Shown piece after piece: positions 32,766 to 41,654 of a stretch of 64,000 bases of DNA; the stretch's first letter is position 1, and each line of letters opens with the position of its first letter. The DNA is from Roseburia hominis (GTDB taxonomy: Bacteria; Bacillota; Clostridia; Lachnospirales; Lachnospiraceae). The stretch covers positions 2,542,001-2,606,000 of the forward strand of contig CP159990.1 in assembly GCA_040702975.1 (NCBI GenBank). The letters are read 5' to 3'. The notes below the pieces were generated by a model, which was given only the letters and a program-made list of their open reading frames with translations, had not been told where the DNA came from and did not search any database. Made by a program: the position numbers and the translations under genes.

Positions 32766-34078
32766 CTAATAATTCTTTCCCATTTTAATGGAAGAGCCTA
32801 AAGTTCCATCATATCCTAATATGCTATGTGTATCCCCAATAATACTTCCATCTGACCGGAGCGAAGGTCCATATAACGCGTCATCTTTCCAAAAACCCGT
32901 AAACATATCACGGACAACCGACTGAATATCACCAACCACTGTTTCCATAGCAGGGAATTCCGTAATTTGCTGATTATTGCCAGTAGTTACAAACGCATTT
33001 CCTCGCCCATCCAGCATGCCCTTGCTCTGGGTATAACCATCACGTCCTGGGCTTTCAATAGCCATTGCAACCGTTTTAATTCCAACTTTTTCTAAGCTAA
33101 CCAGTGTTGTAAAAAAATCAATATCTCCATTACCACTGCCTTGCTCACATAAAATGGCGGCATCCACTTTTAACATTCTGGCCATGGTAGCAATTCGAAT
33201 GGCATAATCATTTTTTCGGTCCAAATTATCACCAATCAACATATTCGTAACACCAACAAAATTTATAGTTTTTCCATGTTCGGCATAAAGTTTTCTCAAA
33301 ATGGGAAAACTTTGATATTCATAGGTATGAATATGGGAGCTTCCGGGAACCAGACTGCTACTGGTTACCGCACCATCCAGGAACTCATTCGGGTGTAACA
33401 ATGTAGGAATGTTATATATGACATCCTGTCCGTACAACACCTCATTGTAACCAGGGCATTTATTATAAAAAGAGGACATCATAACAGAAAGCATTACCCG
33501 TGGCAATTCTTTATCAGCACATTCTGTAAGCTGAAATGTTTCTTTGCTTTCCGGAATTTGCTGCAAAACTGTTCTACCTAAATATTCAGCCAATAAATGT
33601 GCCCCCAGTCGATAATGATGATTTGTTTTTTGTGTATCACCGCAATCATCGCCTGGATCCGTCGTTTCAGCAGAAAAGGCAAGTATTGTAAGTTTAGAAT
33701 ATGGCGTCAATTCCGCCATAGGGCCCGACATATCGAGAATTGCCTCCATCCAGCCCCCATATTTTCCAACGGCCAGCACACACATATCCAGCAAATCATA
33801 CATTGTCCCCTCTCCAGCTTGTGCAATTTTACCAGTATATCCTGGAAAACAACTCGCCCATCCGGACGTGCACAAGGTTTAACAGCCGCTTTAATAGGGA
33901 CAAAACGTACACTTTCGCCTGGATGAGCAATATGTAATTTTACATTTTTCAATTTTCCTTCGGGATTTAAAACAGCTATTGCTTCCTTTTCATCAACTGT
34001 GAGGATTCCATTTTCAAATGTGGTTTTTTTACCAAAAACAATATCTTTCACATGAAAACTTCCTATCTCTAACTTCAT
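32766..34078 (-). pseudogene. GrdE-type (component B alpha/beta) subunit, frameshifted
   Basis: The N-terminal part reads from MKLEIGSFHVKDIVFGKKT at 34078; the rest continues in another frame from FPGYTGKIAQAGEGTMYDLL to the end at 32766. One added base in the T run (AAAA at 33846-33849 on plus) joins them as RVVF-PGYTGK, giving ~437 aa, the GrdE/GrdG/GrdI size. The family is a proprotein that self-cleaves to make a pyruvoyl group; I could not place the cleavage Cys. The C-terminal region (SPGRDGYTQSKGMLD, VTTGNNQQITEF) is typical. First gene before the GrdB-type selenoprotein. Confidence 0.85.
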
Positions 34079-34416
34079 AATTGCATCTCCTTCCTAATTC
34101 ATCTAATGTTAGATCTTTTTATCAAACTGTTTTAATCATTATAATAATTTGTAGATAGGAAATCATCGTGCTAAAAAACTGTTTTATTGTACCACGGTTG
34201 TGCATTGTAACCTAAATCTCTTAAATTATGTATCTATATTCATCACTCACTCCAAATGTTAATATATTAAATTCACGATTATCATTAACTTCTATTCTGT
34301 TGTTTAGCCTACTCTGTAATATAAAAATGAGCTGCACATTATCTAGTGTCAGCTCATTTAACATTAATATCCATTTACTTGATTAAATTATTGTCATTTA
34401 TATCAATTATTCAAAA
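34079..34416. other. Intergenic region upstream of the grd-like pair
   Basis: 338 bases, very AT-rich. It must hold the promoter of the grd-like operon (minus strand) and contains the terminator of the kinase-like gene at 34325-34359. No gene, riboswitch or repeat recognised elsewhere in it. Confidence 0.45.
34325..34359 (-). terminator. Terminator of the cytidylate-kinase-like gene
   Basis: AAATGAGCTG and CAGCTCATTT form a 10-bp stem followed on the minus strand by TTTTTAT. It lies 58 bases after the end of the minus-strand gene. Confidence 0.75.
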
Positions 34417-35061
34417 CTATAGCTTTCGATCCATACCGCTCTCCCGAATCTCGATCAATGTTCTAAGTGCTTTCACACAGCCTTCGATCCCGAGTTTGGA
34501 GCTACAGAGACTGATATCATAGCTTTCCACATCTCCCCAGCGTTTATTCGTATAGTAGTTATAATAACTTCCCCGGCGCTTATCCGTCTTGAGGATCATC
34601 TCTCTTGCCTTAGAATCAGTCAGATCATAGATCCTTGCAATACGGCGGATCCTTGCCTCTAAATCCGCATGAATAAAGACGCTCATTACATTGTCATAGG
34701 ATTCCAGCGCGTAGTCCGCACACCGCCCTACCAAAACACAAGGCCCTTCATCTGCGATCTTCTTGATCGCATCAAACTGAGCCAGAAATACTTTATGGTT
34801 CAGCGGCATATCGTTCAGCATTCCGGAAGAGTATCCCAAATTATACGTATCCATCACCAGAGAATACAAAAAGCTGTTTGTCGGCTTCTCATCATGGCTC
34901 TCAAACAACTGCTGGCAGATACCGCTCTCCTGTGCCGCTCTGTCAAGCATCTCTTTATCATAGAGCTTAATTCCCAACTCCTCGGCAAGGGTCCTTCCGA
35001 TCTCACGTCCCGCACTGCCGAACTGCCTTCCGATTGTTACGATTGTATTTGTCTTACTCAT
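34417..35061 (-). CDS. Cytidylate kinase-like family protein
   Basis: 214 aa from MSKTNTIVTIGRQFGSAGRE; AAAGGAGAG is correctly spaced for ATG 35061, while the in-frame GTG at 35070 overlaps it. The P-loop-like GRQFGSAGREIGRTLAE and later VLVGRCADY match the Cytidylate_kin2 family common in Clostridia. It is not the canonical Cmk; substrate unknown. Monocistronic. Confidence 0.85.
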   Translation of the reverse strand: MSKTNTIVTIGRQFGSAGREIGRTLAEELGIKLYDKEMLDRAAQESGICQQLFESHDEKPTNSFLYSLVMDTYNLGYSSGMLNDMPLNHKVFLAQFDAIKKIADEGPCVLVGRCADYALESYDNVMSVFIHADLEARIRRIARIYDLTDSKAREMILKTDKRRGSYYNYYTNKRWGDVESYDISLCSSKLGIEGCVKALRTLIEIRESGMDRKL

Positions 35062-35188
35062 ATCAGTCACTCTCCTTTTGCTGCATATCCATGTTGTCCT
35101 GCTATCTGATTTGAAAATGGCTTTCCTTTCAAGAGCAGAAATTCCTTATGCATATTATACAACTTTACCAAGCAAAAGTACAGAGTTT

Positions 35189-36115
35189 TTATTTATTTTG
35201 TCTCGAATGTCCAAGCTGTTCCAGAAGTTTTTGAAAATACTCCGGAAGCGGTGCATCGAATTCCATATATTCCCGGGTCGTCGGGTGAACAATCCCTAAA
35301 ATTTTCGCGTGGAGCGTCTGTCCCTGCAGCTTCCACGGACATTTCTGAGAGCCATATACCGTATCTCCAAGGAGCGGATGACGGATACTTGACATGTGTA
35401 CGCGAATCTGATGTGTACGACCTGTCTCTAGCTTGCAGGCAACATAAGTATAATCCCCAAAACGCTCCAATACCCGATAATGAGTCACAGCCTCTTTTCC
35501 ATTTGGCGCATGGATACTCATCTTTTTCCGGTCTGTCGGATGCCTTCCAATTGGGGCTGCGATCGTGCCGGTCTCCTCCCTCAGATTGCCGCACACGATG
35601 GCATGATAAATCCGGTTAATCGAATGTTCTTTCAACTGTTCGGCAAGAAATTGATGAGCATGGTCATTTTTACACACCAAAAGAGAACCCGTGGTATCCA
35701 TATCGATTCGGTGAACGATTCCGGGGCGCATCACGCCATTGATCCCTGACAGACTATCTCCGCAATGATAGAGCAGTGCATTTACCAGGGTCCCGCTGTA
35801 ATGCCCTGCCGCCGGGTGTACCACCATCCCCTTCGGCTTATTTACCACCAGAATATCTGCATCCTCATAGAGAATATCAAGCGGGATATTTTCCGGCCTG
35901 ATATCCAGCTCCACCGCATCCGGAATGGTAACGGACAAGATCTCATCTGCCCTCGGCTTATAATTGGCTTTCACGGGCTTACCGTCCAACGTGACACAGC
36001 CTTCTTTGATCAGTTTTTGAATATAAGAACGGGAAAGCTCCGGCATCTTCTCTGAAAGAAATTTGTCGGTTCTTTCCCCTTCCTTAGTCTCCATCTGAAA
36101 TTCCAATTTCTCCAT
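35189..36115 (-). CDS. rluD: 23S rRNA pseudouridine synthase, RluD family
   Basis: 308 aa: N-terminal S4 domain (~15-75, RSYIQKLIKEGCVTLDGKPV) and RluA/RluD catalytic domain with the active Asp in HRIDMDTTGSLLV. It modifies uridines in 23S rRNA helix 69 or a related target. Its ATG adjoins the lspA stop, a linkage conserved in Firmicutes. Confidence 0.92.
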   Translation of the reverse strand: MEKLEFQMETKEGERTDKFLSEKMPELSRSYIQKLIKEGCVTLDGKPVKANYKPRADEILSVTIPDAVELDIRPENIPLDILYEDADILVVNKPKGMVVHPAAGHYSGTLVNALLYHCGDSLSGINGVMRPGIVHRIDMDTTGSLLVCKNDHAHQFLAEQLKEHSINRIYHAIVCGNLREETGTIAAPIGRHPTDRKKMSIHAPNGKEAVTHYRVLERFGDYTYVACKLETGRTHQIRVHMSSIRHPLLGDTVYGSQKCPWKLQGQTLHAKILGIVHPTTREYMEFDAPLPEYFQKLLEQLGHSRQNK

Positions 36116-36639
36116 TATTTCTTTGCCCCCTTCCGGTAAGCTCTGGAATAGACAATAAAATCTTCTTCTTTATAATAAAAAAGCACAAGTAAAAGCAAAA
36201 TCCCAAAAGTGACCGTCACGTAAATGTCCGCCACATTAAAAATCGGGAAGTCGATCAGAGAGAAATAGAAGAAATCCACCACATATCCATGCAGCGTGCG
36301 GTCAATCAGGTTGCCCACTGCGCCGGCCCCTAAAAATACCATACAGATCCTAAGCGGTAGGTAACGTCTTTCTCCGGGCGTGATCGCATAAAAATAGATC
36401 AGCGCCGCCATCACGACCGTAGTCATCACCACAAAAAATATCCTCTGGTTCTGCATCATGCCAAACGCCATCCCTCTGTTTTCCAGGTAATTCAGTTCAA
36501 ATACTCCCTTCCATATGACAAACGGAGCAGAGTCCTTCAGATGTGCCACCGCAAGATATTTGGTAAACTGATCGAGCAGGATCAATACCCCCGCACCCAC
36601 AAGGGCATATAAATAATCTGAGATTCGCAATTTTTTCAT
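36115..36639 (-). CDS. lspA: Lipoprotein signal peptidase II
   Basis: 174 aa with four membrane segments. The two catalytic aspartates lie in GNLIDRTLHGYVVDF and FNVADIYVTV. It cleaves prolipoprotein signal peptides after lipidation. It is coupled to rluD by a 1-base overlap and lies 12 bases downstream of ylmH. Confidence 0.95.
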   Translation of the reverse strand: MKKLRISDYLYALVGAGVLILLDQFTKYLAVAHLKDSAPFVIWKGVFELNYLENRGMAFGMMQNQRIFFVVMTTVVMAALIYFYAITPGERRYLPLRICMVFLGAGAVGNLIDRTLHGYVVDFFYFSLIDFPIFNVADIYVTVTFGILLLLVLFYYKEEDFIVYSRAYRKGAKK

Positions 36640-36651
36640 AAAATACTCCTT

Positions 36652-37431
36652 CTACACGTATTTATGTACCGTCACATAATACCGGCCTTTTTTGGTCTCT
36701 GACTGCACGCCGATATAGCGGAAACGCCCTATTCCACGGACAGAAATAATATCCTGCTCCTTCACATGATATCCGTTGCTTGTGACAAGCTTCCCGTTCA
36801 CATACACCCGCCCGGCCTCAATAAGCGCCGTTAATTTACTCCGTGAAGAGGAAAATGTGAGGGAAAGCAGCGCGTCAAGCCGCACTGAAGCCACGGTCCC
36901 TTTGATTTCTTCGTACCGGATATCCGCCTGAAAATCCCCCAGAGATGCCGCCACTGCCATCACGGAGGTGTGCCGCACTCTGGTAAGCTCCGAAGTAATG
37001 TAATCCGCAAGGGTATCCGATGCAAAGACATACGCACTCGTCCCCTGTATCAGAATATCTCCCAGCTTCGAACGCTCAATTCCCAGATTTAAAAGCGCTC
37101 CCAGATAATCCCTATGGCTCAGTTCCTCGGCAAATTTGTCGTGCAGGGCGGAAATCTGAATCACCTGAATCGGGTAGCCCGCCCATATATCCGCTTCTTC
37201 AAGGTACAAACAAAAAGCATCAGGTAGAAAGGCTGCCATCTGACGCTCGGAAGTTGCATACCCGCCAAAGGTCCGGTACACGACCGGAAACAACTCCTTT
37301 GGCGTGGTGTGCAGAATATTCAGTTCATTCAAATTCAGGAAATCCGTATACATCGGAATCCCTCTCTGATATGCCAGATTCGAAAGCTCTATCAATCGCT
37401 TTCTAAGTAAAACTTCTTCTTTCTCCATCAT
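36652..37431 (-). CDS. ylmH: S4-domain RNA-binding protein YlmH
   Basis: 259 aa from MMEKEEVLLRKRLIELSNLA. The S4 domain is at ~180-245 (SSSRSKLTALIEAGRVYVNG). YlmH helps rescue stalled ribosomes and is linked to the sepF division cluster. The longer ORF to 37575 runs through a dispersed repeat and into sepF and is rejected. Confidence 0.88.
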   Translation of the reverse strand: MMEKEEVLLRKRLIELSNLAYQRGIPMYTDFLNLNELNILHTTPKELFPVVYRTFGGYATSERQMAAFLPDAFCLYLEEADIWAGYPIQVIQISALHDKFAEELSHRDYLGALLNLGIERSKLGDILIQGTSAYVFASDTLADYITSELTRVRHTSVMAVAASLGDFQADIRYEEIKGTVASVRLDALLSLTFSSSRSKLTALIEAGRVYVNGKLVTSNGYHVKEQDIISVRGIGRFRYIGVQSETKKGRYYVTVHKYV

Positions 37432-37444
37432 ACATTTCCGCAGG

Positions 37445-37491
37445 CTATACCCAAAGGGCATCCCGTATGGCCATTCGGCCGTTTCACAAGG
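37445..37491 (-). repeat. Dispersed 47-bp repeat, copy A (between sepF and ylmH)
   Basis: Read on the minus strand it starts CCTTGTGAAACGGCCGAATG and ends CCCTTTGGGTATAG. It matches 58809-58854 inside mutL with one substitution and one extra T. It fills almost the whole gap between sepF and ylmH. Confidence 0.85.
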
Positions 37492-37498
37492 TATGTAA

Positions 37499-38047
37499 TT
37501 AGTAACGGTTCTGAATAGAAGGTGAATCAAGAGAATTTCCCAGCAAATCCTGGAGGTCTCCGGAAATATCCACATTCGCCGGGGTCACCAGGAAAATAAA
37601 ACTGGAAATCTTCTGAAGGCTTCCATCAATAGCAAATGCTGCACCGGATGTGAAATCAATGATTCTCTGCGCGATTTCCAAATCCAGTCCTTCCAGATTC
37701 AGGATGACTGTACGTCCGGTAAGCAATGTCTCTGTAATCTCTCTTGCATCCTCCATGTTGTTCGGCTTGATCACACAAACCTCCATAGCCGGAGTACTTC
37801 TTCTCGCCGGCTGGCGCATCGGAGTTACTTTGCTGCTGGAAGACCGGGAAGGCTTTCTGGATTCAAATTCCTCTTCCTCCTCCTCATAAACCGGCTGCTT
37901 CTCCTTCTTACCGCCAAACAGACTTCTCTTGGAAGTTCTCTCCTCTTCATAGTCATCATCATAATCATCATCGAAGAAATCATCATCTTCGTAATCGTCA
38001 TCATCACTTAATTTCATTACGTCCAAAAACTTATCCAAAACTCCCAT
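37499..38047 (-). CDS. sepF: Cell division protein SepF
   Basis: 182 aa from MGVLDKFLDVMKLSDDDDYE. The N-terminal amphipathic helix anchors to the membrane, an acidic linker (DDYEDDDFFDDDYDDDYEEE) follows, and the C-terminal ~90 residues form the FtsZ-binding SepF domain (TVILNLEGLDLEIAQRIIDF). It tethers and bundles FtsZ. Flanked by yggS and ylmH, the dcw-distal cluster of Firmicutes. Confidence 0.94.
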   Translation of the reverse strand: MGVLDKFLDVMKLSDDDDYEDDDFFDDDYDDDYEEERTSKRSLFGGKKEKQPVYEEEEEEFESRKPSRSSSSKVTPMRQPARRSTPAMEVCVIKPNNMEDAREITETLLTGRTVILNLEGLDLEIAQRIIDFTSGAAFAIDGSLQKISSFIFLVTPANVDISGDLQDLLGNSLDSPSIQNRY

Positions 38048-38150
38048 GTTTTTCTTTACACTCCTATCTTGTAGTATCTGTATCATTCCGGTGACAGCCC
38101 ATATGCTCCAACCCCAGGAACAACTTACCGTCTCCTAAATACCTGCCTTC

Positions 38151-38855
38151 TTACAGGGCATTTGACTGAGTATAATCTCTCTCGCCAAAAATCGCCGTTC
38201 CCACACGGACCATGGTAGCGCCTTCTTCCACTGCCACCTCAAAATCATTGGTCATCCCCATCGAGAGAATACTCATATTAACATTATTAACTTTTTCCTT
38301 TCTAATGTCAACAGATAATTTTCGTAAGTTTGCAAAATGTTTGCGATTTTCCTCGGGATCAGCCACAAAAGGTGCAATTGTCATCAGCCCCTGTACTCTT
38401 ATGTGCTGAAATCTGACAATTTCCTTCACAAAGTTCATTACCTCATCAGGCATCAGACCGAACTTACTCTCCTCCCGCGCCATATTCACTTCCAACAGGA
38501 CATTCGCGATGATCCCTTTCTTGGCTGCTTCCTTCTCAATCGTCTCTGCCAGACGGATTGAATCGACGGAATGTATCAGTTCCGCCTTATCAATGATATA
38601 TTTTACCTTATTTCTCTGTAAATGTCCAATCATTTGCCAATGAATATCTTTTGGCATCTCTTCATACTTATCGGCAAGCTCCTGCACTTTATTCTCTCCA
38701 AAATACCTCTCGCCTGCCTCATAGGCTTCCTCAAGCATCTCAAGAGGTTTGGTCTTGCTTACTGCAATCAGGGTCACATCTTCTCTGTTTCGCCCTGCCC
38801 GTCTGCAGGCCTCATCAATTCGCCTCTCGACCTCACGCAAATTTTCTGTAATCAT
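38151..38855 (-). CDS. yggS: YggS-family PLP homeostasis protein
   Basis: 234 aa, a single alanine-racemase-like barrel without catalytic domain partner. The PLP Lys is in VTLIAVSKTKPLEML; the phosphate-binding end is LSMGMTNDFEVAVEEGATMV. It buffers pyridoxal phosphate. The gene upstream of sepF is conserved in Gram-positives. It starts 13 bases after the HlyD-like stop. Confidence 0.94.
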   Translation of the reverse strand: MITENLREVERRIDEACRRAGRNREDVTLIAVSKTKPLEMLEEAYEAGERYFGENKVQELADKYEEMPKDIHWQMIGHLQRNKVKYIIDKAELIHSVDSIRLAETIEKEAAKKGIIANVLLEVNMAREESKFGLMPDEVMNFVKEIVRFQHIRVQGLMTIAPFVADPEENRKHFANLRKLSVDIRKEKVNNVNMSILSMGMTNDFEVAVEEGATMVRVGTAIFGERDYTQSNAL

Positions 38856-38868
38856 CTTTGTTCACTCC

Positions 38869-40284
38869 TTATTGGGTCACCAGCGCATTCTCCTGCACGG
38901 ATGAACCGTCCAGGGCAATATGGTCATAATTAGACAGACCATAGCGGTTTCCTTCTTCTACTATATAATACTCTTCACTCTCGCAAAGAATATGTACCTG
39001 TTTAAATACGGCATAGCCTTTATTCACGTTATAAACGCCCTTCAACGAGTCAGTCTGACCGATTTTCGTGGTCTCAGTCGATTCCTCGCGGAGCAGCACG
39101 TCTCCCTCATTAAACAAAGATTTGTCCAGATAGACCATACCACTTTCCGTATCCCGGTAAAATACCGTAACCGGAACAAACTCTGTCAGCAATGTACCTT
39201 TCTTATCCTTCGTCTGCCGCAGGACCCCGGTCTCCTTGGAGGCGCCGCCGGTCGTAAGATAATCCTCCGGTACAATGAAGAAATCTTTTGTGGTCAGAGC
39301 CGATTTGGGAATCTTAAGCCCGGATTCGTCTTCCAGAATCAGTTCAATATCCAGATAACGCTCCGAAGCATAACGGATCATGGAGTTATAAAATGTAAAA
39401 TATCCGTACGCATCGTCTTTTCCCCGGTTATAAATCCTAAGTGTGGCCCACATTGTCTCATTGTCTTTAGTAAAACGCACCTTAACGGAAGTATAATCCT
39501 TATCGCCCATTTTTTCAAGAAGAGTTTCTTCCATTTCCTTAGTAAGTTTGATGACCAGCGTCCACTCTTCCCCCGTAATCAGCTTGTAGACTGGATCACC
39601 GGCCTTTACTTCCATGTTGTTGGAAAAATTGTTCTGCATATATCCGGCTTTTGCCAGATGCTCCTCCGTCACATCCCCCAGGGACAGTTCTTCAAAGCCG
39701 TCAGTAGAATATACCAGTACTCCATCGTCCTGAGCCGTGTAAACAAAAATATCCTCAGCATTTTCGCCGGAAAGAAGCGAGTTGAGCTGCGTAATCCTGT
39801 TCTGTGCCGATTTGCTGGTAAGGACCGCGTTCGTCTCATTCTTCAATGTAGCAACGGCTGAAAATGCGACAGGCCGATAACTTTCATTAAATGCCTGGGC
39901 CTTCATCAGAATGCTGTTCCAGTCCTCAGAAGTTAGTGTCACACTTTCATCTTCCTTTTTTTCGCCTGCATCCTCCAGCTTCTTTTTTGAAATCGTATAA
40001 ATATTCGCTCCGACTGCAGTCTTCTGTCCTTCCTCCAGAAAATAGTTCACATAGCCTCCCTGATCTGCAGTGACCACCTGCTCTGTCCGCAGTACGATTC
40101 CGGTATATGCGGTATCCTTCAGAATACTGCCTTCCCGCACCTCGTAAACGGCAATCCTGTCCTTTGTAAGATAAATCAAAACAGAAACGGCCAGGTAAAT
40201 GAACACGACCCCGAACAGGATCACTCCGATATTCCACGTTCCTTTTCTCTTATAGGTTTTTAGGTTCGTTACTTCTCTCTGCAT
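38869..40284 (-). CDS. HlyD-like membrane-anchored protein
   Basis: 471 aa from MQREVTNLKTYKRKGTWNIG; the longer ORF to 40356 lies inside the upstream gene. One N-terminal membrane segment (VILFGVVFIYLAVSVLIYL) is followed by a biotinyl/lipoyl-like HlyD half (YEVREGSILKDTAYTGIVLR), a helical region (~100-180) and beta-rich C-terminal part. No ABC or MFS partner is adjacent; its place before yggS-sepF suggests an envelope or division role in this clade (inference). Confidence 0.75.
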   Translation of the reverse strand: MQREVTNLKTYKRKGTWNIGVILFGVVFIYLAVSVLIYLTKDRIAVYEVREGSILKDTAYTGIVLRTEQVVTADQGGYVNYFLEEGQKTAVGANIYTISKKKLEDAGEKKEDESVTLTSEDWNSILMKAQAFNESYRPVAFSAVATLKNETNAVLTSKSAQNRITQLNSLLSGENAEDIFVYTAQDDGVLVYSTDGFEELSLGDVTEEHLAKAGYMQNNFSNNMEVKAGDPVYKLITGEEWTLVIKLTKEMEETLLEKMGDKDYTSVKVRFTKDNETMWATLRIYNRGKDDAYGYFTFYNSMIRYASERYLDIELILEDESGLKIPKSALTTKDFFIVPEDYLTTGGASKETGVLRQTKDKKGTLLTEFVPVTVFYRDTESGMVYLDKSLFNEGDVLLREESTETTKIGQTDSLKGVYNVNKGYAVFKQVHILCESEEYYIVEEGNRYGLSNYDHIALDGSSVQENALVTQ

Positions 40285-41227
40285 GAATGAAATCAGCCTC
40301 CCTGAGCGCCGCGCCAGCCAAATCGTGGTACTTTCCTCCCTGACGGCGGTTCTCATACTCCATTTTCTTCAATAATTCATCTTTCAGCTTCCACCAACTT
40401 GTCCCCCAGTTGCAAAATACAGCGTCCTCCTCCGGAATTCTTGAAAAGAGACGTTCCACTGCAATGGTATCCGGTATCTCCTCAAGGAAGGAGATAGCAC
40501 GTTCGATGTATTCTTCCTTTGAGCATATGCTTATTTTACCATTCTCGTACCAATCACACAACCTTGTGTTTTTCGCAATATAGAGGGAATGCAGCTTGAC
40601 CATATCAACCTGCAGTGCGGACAAGACCCTCGCCGTCTCCACCACATCCCGCATAGTATCTCCCGGCAGATTCAGAATCACATGCGCGCAAATACTAAAT
40701 CCGACGCAACACCTGATTTTCAGCACTGCATCGATAAATTCGGCAATCCCGTGTCCTCTCTGAATCTGGTCCAGCGTGTGGTAGTTCGCAGTCTGAAGTC
40801 CCAGCTCCACATTCATCTGTACCGCAGTCTGTGCCCTGACTTCCTGCATCACGTCCAGATACTCCCGGCTAATGCAGTCCGGTCTGGTCGAGACCGAAAT
40901 CTCCACTACCTGAGGCGTAGTTGCTGCTTCCATAAGCACTCTGCTAAATTCCTCCAGCGGCAGATACGTATTCGTATAATTCTGAAAATACGCGATAAAT
41001 TTTTTCGCCTTATATTTTCCTGCGATTCTCTCCCTGGTACAGGTAAGCTGTTCTTTGACCGGAACAGAGGCTTCCATCGCCTCAAAACCGGCTCCCGCAC
41101 CTGCGCAGAATGCACACCCATCACCATTTACCCGGTTCGGGCAGGTGACCGGAAGATTCACCGGAAGCTTATAGACCTTCTCCCCATATTTATTTTTCAA
41201 ATACTCCGAATAAGGATAATATAACAT
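40250..41227 (-). CDS. Radical SAM protein, TIGR01212 (YhcC/YtqA) family
   Basis: 325 aa. The cluster motif CPNRVNGDGCAFCAGAG (Cys spacing typical of this family, longer than CxxxCxxC) and later ICAHVILNLPGDTMRDVVE. The target is unknown; family members are proposed to modify tRNA. Overlaps the HlyD-like start by about 35 bases. Confidence 0.88.
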   Translation of the reverse strand: MLYYPYSEYLKNKYGEKVYKLPVNLPVTCPNRVNGDGCAFCAGAGAGFEAMEASVPVKEQLTCTRERIAGKYKAKKFIAYFQNYTNTYLPLEEFSRVLMEAATTPQVVEISVSTRPDCISREYLDVMQEVRAQTAVQMNVELGLQTANYHTLDQIQRGHGIAEFIDAVLKIRCCVGFSICAHVILNLPGDTMRDVVETARVLSALQVDMVKLHSLYIAKNTRLCDWYENGKISICSKEEYIERAISFLEEIPDTIAVERLFSRIPEEDAVFCNWGTSWWKLKDELLKKMEYENRRQGGKYHDLAGAALREADFIHAERSNEPKNL

Positions 41228-41302
41228 TTTTTTACCAATCCTGTATAAAATTACTGTAAGCGAGCATACTACCTTTAGAAATCAGATAAGGAGGAACCTT
41301 AC

Positions 41303-41509
41303 ATGAAATGGTTTGATAACACGGCTCTTACGATCGTGATCATTGGCGCAGTCAACTGGCTGTTAGTAGGCATTTTTCGATTTGACCTGGTTGCCTATAT
41401 CTTCGGCAACTTGTCCTGGCTCTCACGTATCATATACGCGGTAGTCGGACTTTCCGGCCTGTATCTTATCAGCTTATTCGGCCGCATTGGAAGTATGTCC
41501 GAGTCATAA
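41303..41509 (+). CDS. DUF378 small membrane protein
   Basis: 68 aa with two membrane segments: TALTIVIIGAVNWLLVGIFR and WLSRIIYAVVGLSGLYLISL. The INW/NWLLVG motif is diagnostic of DUF378. Function unknown. Strong GGAGGAAC site; single-gene unit closed by a good terminator. Confidence 0.85.
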   Translation: MKWFDNTALTIVIIGAVNWLLVGIFRFDLVAYIFGNLSWLSRIIYAVVGLSGLYLISLFGRIGSMSES

Positions 41510-41543
41510 ATAATCTTCGAATAGGAAACATGATTTTCTATGT

Positions 41544-41583
41544 AAAGAGGGGTATCCCACCAAGAGATGCCCCTCTTTTATTT
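41544..41583 (+). terminator. Rho-independent terminator after the DUF378 gene
   Basis: AAAGAGGGGTATC pairs with GATGCCCCTCTTT (one G-U pair), followed by TATTTTTC. Symmetric A/T flanks let it also serve the convergent dac gene. Confidence 0.85.
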
Positions 41584-41654
41584 TTCTTAAATGCGTCGCA
41601 TTCTATTCGTATTAAAAGATCCATACACAACCTGTATTTGGCGATCTCTTCCAA

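Noticed and set aside
33841..33850. Programmed frameshift in the GrdE-type gene
   Set aside because: No slippery heptamer followed by a clear pseudoknot was seen, and two other homopolymer frameshifts occur in the window.
36652..37575. Long form of YlmH starting at 37575
   Set aside because: The extra codons come from the dispersed repeat and the sepF end; family proteins begin at MMEKEEVLL.
38920..39861. Plus-strand 313-aa ORF
   Set aside because: Antisense to the HlyD-like gene with no ribosome site or recognisable motif.
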